A stretch of 64,000 bases of DNA from Trochalopteron elliotii (lineage: Eukaryota; Chordata; Aves; Passeriformes; Leiothrichidae): NCBI GenBank assembly GCA_024734555.1, contig JANPWX010019236.1:605262-669261 (forward strand), written 5' to 3'. Of the stretch, positions 34,931 through 47,850 are shown piece by piece. Position 1 is the first letter of the stretch. Every line of letters starts with the position of its first letter. The translations under genes were made by a program, and so were the position numbers. The notes below the pieces were generated by a model. It made no database searches and had not been told where the DNA came from. It saw nothing but the letters and a program-made list of their open reading frames with translations.

Positions 34931-35369
34931 CTCATTTTTGGCTGGCAAGATTTCAACCCTTTTTAATTCCCAGAAGCTCAACCACAAATCCCTCTTCTCC
35001 TCCCACACAGCTGCACTGAAACTCCCCAAGCTCCTCTAGGCAGCAGCAGAGCAAACCTCCTTGGGAAGACACCGAGCTTTGCCTGCAGGAGAGCCCCACC
35101 TCCTCCAAGCATCTTTTAGCTCCAGAAAGGCCAATCTGTAAAATTTTTCAAACTGATTAAGAACAGACACCCCCTGATCCTGGCCTTTCCCCTCAAGCTC
35201 TGTGTATCACTGCCCACAGCACTCATTCCTGGCTTTTCCTGCAATTCAGTCACGGGAGCACAGCCCTGGCACAAGCCCTGCCAAGACTGATGCCTGGTAA
35301 GGGTCAGTCAGCTTGGATCTCACCATGGACTGTTACTAACCACAGGAAAGATGTAGCAAAATTTCTTAA
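34931..35369. other. Non-coding spacer
   Basis: Single-copy sequence, moderately GC-rich between 34980 and 35310. No frame, repeat or RNA gene was recognised. Confidence 0.5.
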
Positions 35370-35745
35370 AAAAAGTGAACATAACTTATATTGAAACTGT
35401 AATTAAACTACCCAGCCTAAACCCATTTTAAAGCCTGTAAAGCCTGCTACGCAGATAAAAATTCTCTACCAAGATTTGTAACACAATTAAAATTAAAGCT
35501 TAAAGTATTAACAAAAAATAATAAATTTTTTAACAGTTAACAAATATACTAATTAATATAAACACTTTAACTACCTTAAAAATAAAATAAACAATATGTA
35601 TTTACATTCTTTTCTGTATTGTGTGCCAATTAAAAAACACCTATAAAAATAAACTATATAAAAGTATATATAACCTGCCATTTTAACTAAAATAAACAAA
35701 AAACATAGCATTAACCATACTAATCACATCTACGTTTTACTCTTG
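35370..35745. other. Extremely A+T-rich island
   Basis: Roughly 375 bases of almost continuous A and T with scattered C (AAAATAATAAATTTTTTAAC, TATAAAAGTATATATAACC). It is bounded on both sides by DNA of ordinary composition. There is no tandem periodicity, no target duplication and no similarity I recognise to mitochondrial genes or to a transposon. It could be a decayed element, a matrix-attachment-like region or a conserved AT-rich regulatory block. Confidence 0.6.
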
Positions 35746-38435
35746 TCCAACTTCCCATTATTTTCAAATTCCCTCACTTCAGAAAGATCCCCTCCCGAAC
35801 TTCCTTTAACAGTTTCTGCTCCACACGTGTTACATCACAGTCCATTCAGCAGGGAGCTACCATCACACTCACACAACAGGGCAGCAAAAGTCATTCTGTT
35901 TGAGGCAAAAAAAGGTCCGAATTACAAAGCACTTCCCAAGACAGAGCATGCAGCAGTTCCCAGGGTTGAGATAGGACAGCAGAGCCCCTTTGAACCCCAC
36001 CTCAGCCTGCAGGAGCAAGGGTGACAGTCCCCAGAGCCTCTCCTCAGCTGCCCGTGGTGTCTGCAGTGGCAGGGAACAGAGATGCCCCAGGAACAGCCCA
36101 ATGCAAAGCACCATCCAGCACTCAGCCCCGGGCTCTGCCTCCCTGACCCGGCCCTGTCACCTCTCCCTGTGCACAGGACAGCCCAGCAGCCCTTCCCTGT
36201 GCCCCCACCTTCCCTTTGGCAGGGTCTCTGAGCAGCTGTGCCACACTGAGGACATGATTAGGCCCTTCCTGAGCCCTTTTCAGGCTGCTGCCATTGATGT
36301 GCCCCACAAATGTATTCCACTTCACTTGCCAAAAACATACAGGAGCTACAAAAGAGGAAGATATCTTTCAATAGCTCCTAAAATGACTTTTGCTCCTTTC
36401 CCTAAAAAGCTGCAACATAAATTAGGGCAGAGATGGGCTGCTAAGGCAAGCTCCTTTGTCCCTGTTATGTTAGAAGAGAAAAATAATTGTTGGCTTTCCA
36501 TCAGCCAGCAGGAACAACTGCTGTGGTGCCATGCCAAAAGGATTTGCACCTCTCTGTACTTCTTTGTGGACAGCTATGATCTGCTGTTCTCTGAGTCAGT
36601 GTTTCTTTATTATGGCATGTATCAAAAGAGCACCATTGTTTAGAATATGCTCCTTATTTCACATTGGAAAGGGAAAATGATAGGAACACAGGGGCTCAAA
36701 GTTTGGAAGATGAAAAGGCAAACACAATAAAGACAGTTGTCTTTGAGCTTACAAGCCTCTGACATGTCACAACTGTAAGCACTGAATCATCTCCTTGGCG
36801 TACCTTGTGAACCACTTTCACTTCAAAAATAAAAATAAAGCACCAGGATTCTTTATGCCTTGACAAAAATCTGCAGTGCCCGGCATTGAGCAGTGTCACA
36901 TTATTTCCCTTGCAGGTGACCTGGGAGGGGTTTTCAGAGAATTGATTTCTGTTTACTTTCATATGTTTCTTTACAATGGATAAATAAAGTCTGAAGGACC
37001 CTCACCTCCCTCAAAATCTCCTTCTGTTCTCACTGCCCTCCAACTACTTTATTTCTCAATAGCACCAGGAACTCTGAACACAGGCTCATCCCTCTGTGTT
37101 GACTGGTATCATGATCATAGTGAGAATTTTACAAGTTGAAATAAGTGCTAGGAGCACCTAGCCCAAATGCACCTTACCCCCAGGCAATTCCCCCAGTAAT
37201 ACAGGCTGAAAGGCCATCAGCTCTGACATCTCCTGCCCAGCCAGCTGCAGTAACAAGGTGCACAGCTCAGGCAGGTGCTGCTCTCACCCAGAGCTTGTAT
37301 CAACCCACACCTTCAACTTTTCAACGCTCTGAACTACCCCAGGCAGGGTACAGCCCAACAAGCCTGTTGGTTTTCACTGGGAGAGACAGAGCCAGGAGCT
37401 AGAAGACTCCTGCCTTTGCCTCCAAGCAAGAGACAGGCCAGATGAGTTTAAGCTTCAGCAAGCACATTCAAATCCACTAACCTAGAAACACTTAGAGATC
37501 AGAAATTTTGTAACTTCTAGATTGCACCTGGACCTTAATTATTTTTGCATCCATATGACTAGGAGGTGATGCTGGCCTTCTCTCTGCCAGGAGGCTCAAA
37601 AAGAAGAGCTCTCAATGCACAGACCACACCAGAGACCATCACAACAGCCTGGGTTTCACTCCAGTGAAAGCACACAGTGCAGCACACAGAACCTGTCCAA
37701 ATCCCCCATCAACATGGTGAGCACATTCTGAGCTTCTGCAGCACGTTTCTAGAGGAAAACATTCTGCCTTGATATCAGAAATTTTGCAATGGCAATTGAA
37801 TCACCATATTCCTCAGGAAGCTGTTCCACTGCTATGCACTATTAACATGAAGATGGATCATTTCAACACTGTGTATTCCTGTCTTGAGGAACTGGGCTAT
37901 ATTATACCTTTCTTTGGAAGATCAAAGAGTCCTTTATTACGAAACACCTGCTCCCACATAAAAAGGTGCAAACCCTGAGCATCCAACAGGACCTTAATTT
38001 GCGGGATTTGGAGGTGCCTTATCTGGTCTGGATCCACTGCTGTGCCCTTCTTACAGGGCAAACATCAGTGCAGGGCAGCATTGCAGCAGAAAGTAATCAG
38101 TAATCCCATTCCTAACACTGGCTGCTAGACCTTTCCAAGCATTAAAAACACACAAAGACCTCAGTCATTAGTCAGACCTTTACTGGTCTGAGGCAGTGGG
38201 GTTGGGCAGCAACATACAAGTCCTGTTTACTTGGTGGCTGGCATGTCTTCTCCTCTGACCCCTCCTGGAGATGGGATCACGGCCATTTGACCCTGTCCAT
38301 ATTGCCAGTACAGCTTTGGGCAGCATCCTCCCTCAGGGACCAGGCTGCCCACGTGCAGGTGTGGGCACTGTTTCCCTTCCCACAGCACCATGTCCACACG
38401 TTCCCGTGCCACCCCAGGGATGAGTTATTGACCAG
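35746..38435. other. Non-coding DNA, no gene seen
   Basis: A 217-codon plus-strand open frame (35990-36643) spans a GC-rich to AT-rich transition and has no recognisable domain, codon pattern or paralogue. Shorter frames overlap in antisense. I see no repeat in this interval. Confidence 0.45.
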
Positions 38436-39104
38436 TGTCCTAAGGTGACTGTGATGCCTGTATCCCCAATCGTCTGTTCTGTGTTCTGAACCTTTAAGAC
38501 TGGTTCTGAGAGTGAGCAGGGAAAGAAGGAGCACACAGTTTGTTTTGAAAAAACAGTGTTCACTCCTCAGGATCTTCTCTTTGTCCTTGGGATGGTGCGT
38601 GTTCATCAGATGCACAGACAGCAGACAGGGAGAGTTTTTTTCCTTTTAGTTAGTGTAGCTAGCTGAGGCAAAGAAGCTTCCCGGACTGGTTTTTTTTAAC
38701 TTTTTCTTGGGACTGTTTAAATGTACTCTGGACTGAAAAAAGCCAGAGGAGCACCAGGAGCTGCACCTGTGGCCCACCAGGCCTGGACTTGGCATTTTCC
38801 AGCACCGAAGGGACTGGGAGTGATAAGAGACTGAGGGAGCTGAGCTAACTCACGGGAAGGGCTTCTCTCAGTTTTGCCATCTCTCTTCAGAGCGGTGAGA
38901 GGTTTTATTGTTTCATATCATTATTATTATTATTATTCATTCTTTATGCTTGTGGGCATTTTGTTTGTTAAATAAAGAGTTTTTTCCACTTTTCCCTGAG
39001 GAAGTTCTTTTCCCGGACTGGCTGGGGAGAGGGGCTGTTTGGGTTTGCTCTCCAGAGGAACACCATTCGGAGGTTTCCTCCCAAATCTGCCCTAAACCAG
39101 GACA
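38436..39104 (+). mobile_element. LTR of an ERVL-like endogenous retrovirus (solo)
   Basis: The element starts TGTCCTAAGG and ends AAACCAGGACA, so the terminal inverted repeat is TGTCCT/AGGACA. Length is 669 bp. It carries a TTAAATAAAGAG polyadenylation signal at 38969-38979, followed by a G/T- and purine-rich U5-like region and the CCTCCCAAATCTGCCCTAAACC end that I associate with avian ERVL-type LTRs. A small (ATT)n repeat lies at 38916-38938. No internal retroviral sequence is next to either end, so it is a solo LTR. The five bases on either side (ACCAG and CCTTC) do not match, so the target duplication has been lost or the locus has recombined. Short frames inside it are not genes. Confidence 0.75.
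38969..38979 (+). promoter_or_regulatory. LTR polyadenylation signal AATAAA
   Basis: AATAAAG lies in the second half of the 669-bp LTR, followed by a T-rich stretch. It sets the plus orientation of the element and marks its likely R/U5 boundary region. Confidence 0.6.
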
Positions 39105-40579
39105 CCTTCCCAGCAGTGGATGGGCGCTGGAGGCACAGCCCAGAGGTTCCCCAGGCCCCAGCAGCAGAAGGCAGGAGCTGCAGAAGAGCAGGGCCAAGCA
39201 CTGCTGGTCACTGGCCCAGGGCTGCCCATGGAGTGTGGCAGGACTCCCCCGGGTGACCAGCTGAAGGAGTTCTGAGAGCCAGAACAAAGCCCAGAGCACT
39301 AACTATCTAACTGGTAATTACTTTCTGGTGAAGACTGAAAAATGGGTCATTAAAACCATATTAAACTGTTTTCATTAATACAAAAACCTGATTTACATTT
39401 TTTTTCCCACAGAGCCATTATGTTCCAAACGCGCTGCACGGATGATTTATTTAATCACAACCACATGGAATAGCAATTTTAAGAGCCTGTGACAATCACT
39501 TTTTTAACCAAGAAACCTGGCTTGCAATAATTGTCATGTTTTCTGTTAGCCACCCTTCCCACTGCTGTCATAAATCTGCTCCTTTCCAAACACTGCCTTC
39601 CTAGTTGCACATAAAAGCAGCACAATCCACTGATACAATTAATAACACCGAATATTTAGGTCAACGTCAGTTCTATTAATTTTATCTCTTAAAGACTCAC
39701 ACATTTTCTAAACAAGTCTAGCCCTTTGGGGGGTTAAACTGTAATTTGCAGTCTGGTTGTGAGTCCCTATCACATAATAGATCAATTAGGTTGAACACTC
39801 TAGTATATTAATCTTATTCACACATAGTAAAGGCAAATGTGGCTAATTACTGTATTACAATATTGCCTACTTTTTGCAAATATGTATTAAGGAAAAGGGG
39901 AGTTTACTACATTGAACGATCAAATAAAATTATCTTGATGTTAAACTGACAGGGAAGGTGAATGCCTGTATTAATCCATCTTATTTTTCCTAAATCAATA
40001 TCCATTGGAAAATCTGTTTGTCATTACTAATGTGCTGCACGTGTAGAAGAGGCTCTTTCATATCAAGAACTCAGTATTTCCTTTCAAAGCATGGTTTGCC
40101 TGTCATGGCATTCTATGAAACACAGCAGTGAGATTTCTTTTGCCATGACTATTGGCTTCATTTTTGTACTTTCCGGTTATGAACTAATGGTAGGATTTCA
40201 ATGACTCCAGAGAAATGCAGGTACTGATCCAAGTCTAATTTCTGTGCCTCTCCCTGCAAACTCGCATGGCCAGAGGGCTTGTCTGTATGATGAAATTAAT
40301 TGAATTCAGTTTTTAAACTACCAAGTTAATCAAGATTGGCACAACAGCTAACTGGCCAGTGGAAATAAGGAAGAGCCATGGTCAGCATTAAGTTTACCTC
40401 AGGCAAGCTGAGGGGAGCCTGAGCAGGATTTGTCCTTGTCTGCTTTCACTAATTAGCAGGTACCAGTTAATTCATCCATAGGCTCATAATAAAATGGGAC
40501 AAAAAAACTACTGTAAGAAGTCACCTAGTTTGCCTTGAGGCACCATGAAAAATTAGTTTAGATGTGACTAAATATCCTA
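39105..40579. other. AT-rich repeat-poor DNA, candidate conserved non-coding block
   Basis: After a GC-rich 200-bp stretch next to the LTR, 39300-40500 is single-copy AT-rich DNA dense in homeodomain-type words (CTAATTAC, TTAATTAA-like, GGCTAATTACTG, ACTAATTAGC) with no simple repeats and no long frames. This texture is typical of vertebrate developmental enhancers. It is an impression from composition only, since no alignment is available. Confidence 0.3.
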
Positions 40580-40660
40580 GCAGAAACCTAATTCTGTTCC
40601 CTGTTCTGGCACTGATGTGCCGTGTGACCAAGTCAGTTCCTCTCCTTCCCCCGTGCAGTG
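40580..40660 (+). mobile_element. Old MIR-like SINE core, sense
   Basis: CCTAATTCTGTTCCCTGTTCTGGCACTGATGTGCCGTGTGACCAAGTCAGTTCCTCTCC follows the tRNA-SINE core pattern 'ttctattcccggctctgccactgact-gctgtgtgacc-tgggcaagtcacttcacctctc', with a short deletion at the 'ttgggc' site. It is a diverged, short, non-coding fossil. The family (MIR, AmnSINE or a turtle-type SINE) cannot be decided by eye. Confidence 0.5.
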
Positions 40661-43600
40661 ATCCCCCTGGCCCCATCCCATTTATTTCCCACTGCAGACC
40701 CCAAAGGGAGGAATTCCCCCTCCTGCCCAGGGGCAGGGCAGAGTGCGACTGATGGAGCTCCAGGCATTACTGCACTCAGATGTTACACACTATTAGGAGC
40801 CAAGACAGGGCACAAATTAAGAGGATGGCTGTGCTTAGTGCTTTCCCTAATGTTTTGCACATTTGAAATTTCCAGCAATAGCTCACAAGCTGTGAATTTG
40901 CTAAAGTGGAAACCAGGCCAATAAAAATAAAGGCAGACATCTAAATGCTTGGGCTGCTGCAACAGAAGTCTTGTATGAAACACCTGATAAAAACAGAGAT
41001 TAATTTGCCCACATAACAGACAGTAAAGTCAATGAACACTTGTTACTTTGAAAGAAAAATAAAAACCAAGGAAAAAAAAAAAAGTAGTTTCTTCTATCGT
41101 GCCACAGCATATGGAACATCTTGGATCTCAGGATCGTTCCACAGGACACAGGTGAAAAACAGGTTCCTCAGCTTTTTTAAGAGCACAGAAAATGTGTTTA
41201 TGCTAAGCACCTACTCATCCCAGAAGCCAGTTGCTGCAAGGCAGTCCCTCACCACATGAAACACGCTGGTGTGTGATTATTTATACTGTTCCACACACAT
41301 GCACACTCCCACATACAGGAAAGAGGCTGAGCCACGGAGGATGCAGGAGCCAAAATGCTGATTTCCTGTCTTGGGCTGACATCAGTGGTGTACTATTTGC
41401 TATTGGAAACCTCCTTGCTTAGAAGCATTTCCCAGACTTCTTGCATCTCTTCTCTACAAAATTTGGGAAGATAGACTATTCTCAGGTGATCCACAAAATA
41501 AAATGTTCCATAATTGACTCTGCTAAGAGCTTATACAGCTGTGTGAATTATAAATTATTATTTCTGCCTTGAAAAGTATTATTTCATAGTCTGAGACTAC
41601 TCTTAGTCTTTTCCCTGCCTAGAACTGTTCCCAGCTAGAGCTGCTTCACACATGTTGCTGTTCCATAAGTAAATCTCATTTCTTAAGTGGGTCATCAATA
41701 TCTTGGGTTTCCCTTCTCACCTCATGGGCCCCTACCTTCAAATCCTCTCTAGAATTTTTTAACTGCCAAGTTCAAGGAATACATAGCCAGAAACATCCAG
41801 ATGTTTGTTATAAAAGATCCAGAATGAGAGTAACAATGGAGAAAAATTTCCTATTTGCCTACAACAGAATCAAATAATCTCTGTGCTCCATTTACCAAAG
41901 TCAATTATTGAATTAAATCTGTTCCTTTTGTTTAATAGGGCAATCTCAAAGAAGAATCAGTCCCTCAGTTCTAGGAAATCTGTGCAAAGGACCACATTTT
42001 TGTCCTTGGTTGGACCAAACTGTACTAATCAATAGTTTAATTGCATCATATGGAGCCAACACTTGGAGTAATTATTTTGACAACAGCATGATCAACAAAG
42101 GATTATTGACTTCATAGTGCCAGAAGTTCCCAAGAAGCCAGACTCACAGTATTCAAAAGAACAACACTTAAGGATGCCTGGAGTGAGGAAGAATTCTCCA
42201 GGAGAATCTCAAACATGAAAGTATCTCCCATTTCTACTGCAACTGCAATGCGGAGTGCATGGTCAGCACTCAGCAAGGAAGAGGACATGGAGGAAACAGC
42301 TGTAGGAGCTGGAGCTGACTTATGTCACCAGTGTCCAGCATGAAGGGAGCAATCAGCTCTGCCAGAATTATGATTCCAGACAATAGCTGCTCTCTTCAAA
42401 GTACAGCAGCATTTGGGGAACACCAAAGGAATTCCAGAGCCACAGCCACTGAGATAAGGCTTGCTCATACCACTGTCAAAAAAGTATTAGGCTTGCAGGG
42501 TTTTGCCTATTTAATTTATTTATACTTCACCTATTTTCCTTCATTGCTTTCAAATAAGGGGTTTTAAAGACTTGCCTTTGTTCTGTGCTGCATATTATTT
42601 TAAAGTATGCACCAGTCATCAACAAAGCATAAATTTTAAGACTCCAAAGGATCCAGGCATATCAATAATCCAGGAAAAAAAAGACAACTCATACAAAATA
42701 AACAGGAGACAAACTTGGAGGTGTAAAGTATCTTACAGCAGAAAAATTAACACTCAAAAAGGAAAGTGTAACTAACATAAGGGTTCACAAGGAACTGTAA
42801 CAGTTAATACTCTCTCCCTCCATTAAGCACATCAAGAGTGTTCTTTTCCTAATGAGTTAACCTCTTATTATTCAAGTTTAATGGGGACATATATTTGTTT
42901 AACCCTATAGCCTCAGGAGTCAGAATTTCCTGGTGTTAATTATATGGCATATATTCAGACTCTTTGCTGGCAATGTCAAATGACAATTCCTGCCAAACCT
43001 TGAAACCAGAAATCTCCAGCAAACCTCAGCCTGCTTGACAGAAGAAATACAGCTGAAGGTTGTAATTCCCCGTGGTTCCTGTAGTCCAGTGCCTGCAAGG
43101 CAGTGGATGACCAGCTTAGCACACATCTTGCTTCCTAAAGCCAACCTGGACTCCTGTAAATTGAACCAGAGAGAGATTCCCGGAGAGCAGGGCAGCATTG
43201 CCTTCCCTTTGTCAGGAAAGGGAAGTGAGCCAGACAGGTCACACACCAGTGCAGAAATTCCACCTGGGAGTTTCCATTTTAACTCAAATGTGTATGGAAG
43301 TGACTGTGTGTGCACAGGACACTCCACTCTGCTGTAACAACCCTACCAGAGCTTAAATTTGTTTTGCTGTTTTGGTCTTTTCTTTCAAGAGAATTTGGTA
43401 GGAAGAAGATCAGAACCCATCCTGTACCAAGATCTCCAGCAGCACCAGCAGCTGCTTTAGGCACTAACCAGGGAATGGACATAGGATGCCAAGGGACACG
43501 AGACAGGGTGAGCACATGGGACATGCACATCAGACAGAGCCAGCTGTGGAAGGCACACACTGAGCCCCGCACAAACCTCCTCCCTGAGTTTGTGCACATA

Positions 43601-46600
43601 AAAGTAGACACTGGTAAAAACTAGTATCTTCAGAGCCAAGGTTACCGTGGTGGTTCATTTGTCTGTTAAATGATCATACAGATCCAGAAGAGCATAAAGC
43701 CCATGACAGTAGCACGAGATGTATGAATTTACAGGACAGATACACGATTAAGTGTAGTAGTTACCCCAAAAATCATCTCCTAAAAACAGCCTCTGGGACC
43801 ATTTATTGTTATGCCAAGAGAGAAACATTAAGTTACAGTTTCAGAATGGAAGCAGACACACAAATATCCTATTTTTGGATCATTTAATTCATGATGCAAA
43901 TCACTTTAAAAAAAAAAACAAAACAGTTGTCTTTGGTGTTTCTGATTCAGCATCTCCCCTCCACCTTAAACCTCTACTAGATCTGGGCACTCAAAAAGAA
44001 GGAGGCTATTTGCAGCAACACAGTGGTTAACAGAAGGCTGAATTTCCACTTCACAACATGGTACCTTGAAATGACAGCAAAGAAGAATGAGTTGTTAGTA
44101 AAACAGAAGATCAAGTCCAAGTACCATGAGTACACGACAACACAAACCCTGATCTCTTCTGGATCAGGAAAGAAGATGTACTTAACTCTCTGGAAGTTAA
44201 ACTACACCTTGTGTCTTCCTTCGCTATTTTAGGCTGCAAACAGGATCACCCAGAAGACATTTAGCAATCAAACTTTATTTCTCTTCCAATAGATGGAAGG
44301 TACACACACAAGCTCTTTTCAGTCAAATCATGGAGATGTTCCTAGGCCTGGAAAGGGAAGATTCTTCCAGAGCCACACCAGCACCAGCACAGCAGAGCAG
44401 CAAGTCCAGCAGGCACCTCCCTGGGAGGGTCTCACAAAGTCAGTGTCCTTCCATCCACACACAGAGCAGCTGAACCTACCATCACCCTACTACTGCCCTC
44501 CTGCTTATTGCAGCGAATAAATATATCAATAATTAACTGCAAGTCAAGAAGATGATTTGCACTTCTGTAGGGCCCTTCCTCTGAGGAGCTCGTTAACAAC
44601 ACAAAGCCTTGCAGAGCCATTGTTCTCCCGTTTCACAGACAGGGCACTCCATCACATCCAGCAGGGCAGTGCCTCCTCCAAGGGCCCCGGAACAGCCCAC
44701 CAGCAAGAGAGGCCAATGCTGAACACCCATGCTGCACCCACCAGGCTGCACTTCACTTTGGGGAAAAAAATACCATGAGCACAGGCCGCCTCCCCAGACA
44801 CCTTAAGAGCAGTGATTGCTTTCACAGCTGTCCTCCAGTGAATGCAGGTTCCTTTTTGCTGTGTAACACTGAAAAGACAAGATTTTTGGGGTGGCAGGCG
44901 AAATCAAGCAAACGGGAAAAGTGGTTATTTGTGAATAACCATATAGCCATGCATGGCTTGTGAACCATGGTTAATTCAGTACCCACACATGCTCATTAGA
45001 GCTATTCATTGCACCTACTGCAATCAGCTTGTTTACACACTTACCAATGACAACTTTCAGATTATTACTTTAATTAAGAAAACCCCTTCATTCACTGGGA
45101 TTATATCACCAAAACTCCTTTTCCACGGGGGGAAAACTAGCATTTACAGGAAGACAAGGAGCTGAGCTAGTCACTACAGCTGCCATTTGCTACATGGAGT
45201 TCATGCTTCAAGGATAAGGAGGCACAGGGAACCAACACCAGGTGCCTCCACCTTAAGCAGCAGCAGACAGGAGTGTAATGAACCAACTTCCAGTTATTGA
45301 GCTGCAGGGAGGAGGCTGAACAGCAAATCCTGTGGGACTCACTCACTTCTGAAGGAATATCCTGTCAGAAGCAGGCCACAGAAGCTTTACATCCAGCCCC
45401 AGTGCTCCTGGTATTGCCCAGGTGCCCTACCAGCAGCCTGTCACAGAAATGCTGAACCTCAGAGCCTTTGGGACCTCGGTGGCTGAGAGGTATTATGGTA
45501 TCCCCCATATTCCCCACCCCTCTCTGAGGGGACTTGTCCCAGACCCCCTCATCAGGTGTGTCACAGCAGGGCCACTCTCCCAGCCCGGCAAGGCCAAGGC
45601 CAGACCCCACAGGCCACAGAAGCCCCTCATTTTGTACTGGGCCACCAGCTCCCCCAGCCCTGTTCCAGAGGCTCCCCAGAGGGCTCAGCTCAGGAAAGTG
45701 CCCCCCAGCAAAGCCTGCAGCAGCAGCAGGGCTGCCAGGGAGCCACTGGGAGCCTTCAGTGCCTGGTCCTGCTGCTCCTGCCCCACACAGACACTGCGGG
45801 ACCTGCTGACCTGCCGCCACATCACAACAGCAGCTGATCTTAGCACAGCAATAAAATCACTCCTTACAGCCTTACAGATCTTGTTAAGACACCAAGTTCA
45901 CAACAAACCCGCCTCCAAGTCAAAATTATCATCTGATTATCTCCAGTCCAGCTAGAGCAAGACTGGCTGCAAATGAGCAACTGATTAACAACTGGTTAAC
46001 ACCACCACCATTTCCTAATTCCTCAAGTTCTATCAGCAGCAAGCCATGTGACATTATTTCCCAGGGGAGGATTTTAACATTGTTACCATTTTATAGAGCT
46101 AAAAAGGAGATGTTAATAAAATGCATAATTGAAATTTACCCTCCTTCTCCTACTAAGAAGCTGTAAAATTTTTGGAATGTCTGTCCTAAATATTTTCAGT
46201 ACTCTTCAGTTATAACTCTTTCCCCAGACAAATTATAAACTTACACATAAATCAGTGCATTTGTTTGCAGCTATTTCTGAAGGCAGTAAATTAAACTAAG
46301 TTATGGCATCTGACTACAAAGTGTCCTACAGATTACTTCTATGCATTTGCCAAATACTTTCCAAAATGTTGCATGGAATAAGTACCATGGAAAACACTAA
46401 AAAATAATAATATTTGTCTGTTTTTTCCAGCTCACCAATTCTTCTCTGTGGTTTTTTCCCATGCATATTTCCAATTTTCCAGTATTCATGTGAAAATCCA
46501 CTTTTCCCCCTTGTTTAAAGTTAAACCCTCAGCTATTGACACAGAGGAGATTCCCTCACACTCTCAGCAGACTGTAATAATAAGTTGTTGAAAGAAGGAG

Positions 46601-47804
46601 CCTTGTAGGAGCTGGTGTGAACTCAGGCTCCCAGCACTCGGAGCAGGAATACGAGCAGGAATACTCACTTGTACAGCCAGCAGCAGCTCTTTGGTTTGGT
46701 TTTTCTCCACATTACCCATGGTACATCTTACAAGCTAAAAACCTGAACAAACTAAATCTCTTACCCCCTTCCCCCTACCCCTTTCATTTCAAATTTGCAC
46801 TCGTCTTTGATGCTGACACAAATGTCAACAAGCTGAGTAAATTCTGCTTGCAGCTTGTGCTCAATAGTAAAACATCCCCTGACTTAGCAAGCCTCTATTT
46901 GTCTCCACACAGAGTCACTGCCCCAAAGACTTTACATCCCCAAGGAGTGAGCCAGAGCCCTCAGAACATCTTCTGGAGCAAATGACTTTGTATTACTAAG
47001 AATCACATCTACCCTCTGTATAACCAAGCCCTGTCAAAACCTTTTTCCAGGTACTGGTAGGTGGCCACAGAGTCATGTTAAATACATATCTGCAGTAGGT
47101 CAGGAGAAGATACTGAAGAAGCCCAGTAGAGATGCCAGGTCTGGAGCAAGGCCCAGAGCAGATGTAGCACTGCCTTTCAGGGTCAGATCTGACTTCAGGA
47201 AGCATCCTAGACCTTTAACTCCAACCCACGACCCACACACAGATATTCTGATAAAGTTACTTACATTTTAAGTCTCTGTCCCACAGTACCCACTCCTGGG
47301 ATAAAGGCTTTGACCTGTACGTGCAGTTACATATATATGCCCCCACTTAAAGATCATCCAGTAAACACAGGAAATCCATTAAACCTTTCTTCCCCTCTGC
47401 AGAGCAGGAACTTTGCACTGAAGGTCACCTGCTTGCTCAGGCATGTGCTGCTCTCTGGATGCCAAGGTGCTGCTCTTGCAGGAAAAGGCAGGAGCAGAGA
47501 AGACAACATACACTGGTATTTTATGCCTACAGAATCCCTGGTAGACAAAGAACTTCAGCAACTTCTGGAAATTTCTCAGTTTGTGTCTGCTGGGTGGGAG
47601 GGGAGGAGGGACGGTTGTCATTACCAAGTTACAGGAGTCTTTTGATGGACCAGTCCTTCTCTGTGTAGTTCACTAATGCATAAAAACCATCTCAGGACCT
47701 GTTCCTGTACTGTAACTTGGAAAGGGTGATGACTCTGATGGACAGAGCAAAACAAATATAACCCCAGTCCACAACAGAGCAGCACAGAACAGCGTCTGCT
47801 GCTT
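40661..47804. other. Long non-coding stretch, no gene seen
   Basis: Unique sequence. Short A runs lie at 41072 and 43907. An AT-rich, repeat-poor region at about 41800-42120 has enhancer-like texture. A GC-rich block at 45400-45850 is open on both strands (177 codons plus at 45422-45955, 151 codons minus), without a domain I recognise. No RNA gene or clear transposon was seen. Confidence 0.45.
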
Positions 47805-47850
47805 CAGTGCACTCCTTTCAACGCCAATGGGAGTGCTGCCATCCTCTTGG
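47805..47850. repeat. Old amniote palindromic interspersed repeat (copy 5)
   Basis: GCACTCC (47809-47815) and GGAGTGC (47830-47836) form arms around TTTCAACGCCAATG, followed by TGCCATCCTCTTGGATGGGA. The pattern matches 'cactccattga-gtcaatgggagtg-tgccattga'. It is the shortest of the five palindromic copies and the least certain. Confidence 0.4.

Noticed and set aside
35370..35745. Nuclear copy of mitochondrial DNA
   Set aside because: The strand bias and A/T content suggested it, but I recognise no mitochondrial rRNA, tRNA or protein segment.
35990..36643. 217-codon open frame
   Set aside because: No family resemblance. Composition shifts from GC-rich to AT-rich within it, unlike a single exon.
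45365..45955. Overlapping 177- and 151-codon frames on opposite strands
   Set aside because: Both are open because the block is GC-rich. Neither has a domain or splice-like boundaries.
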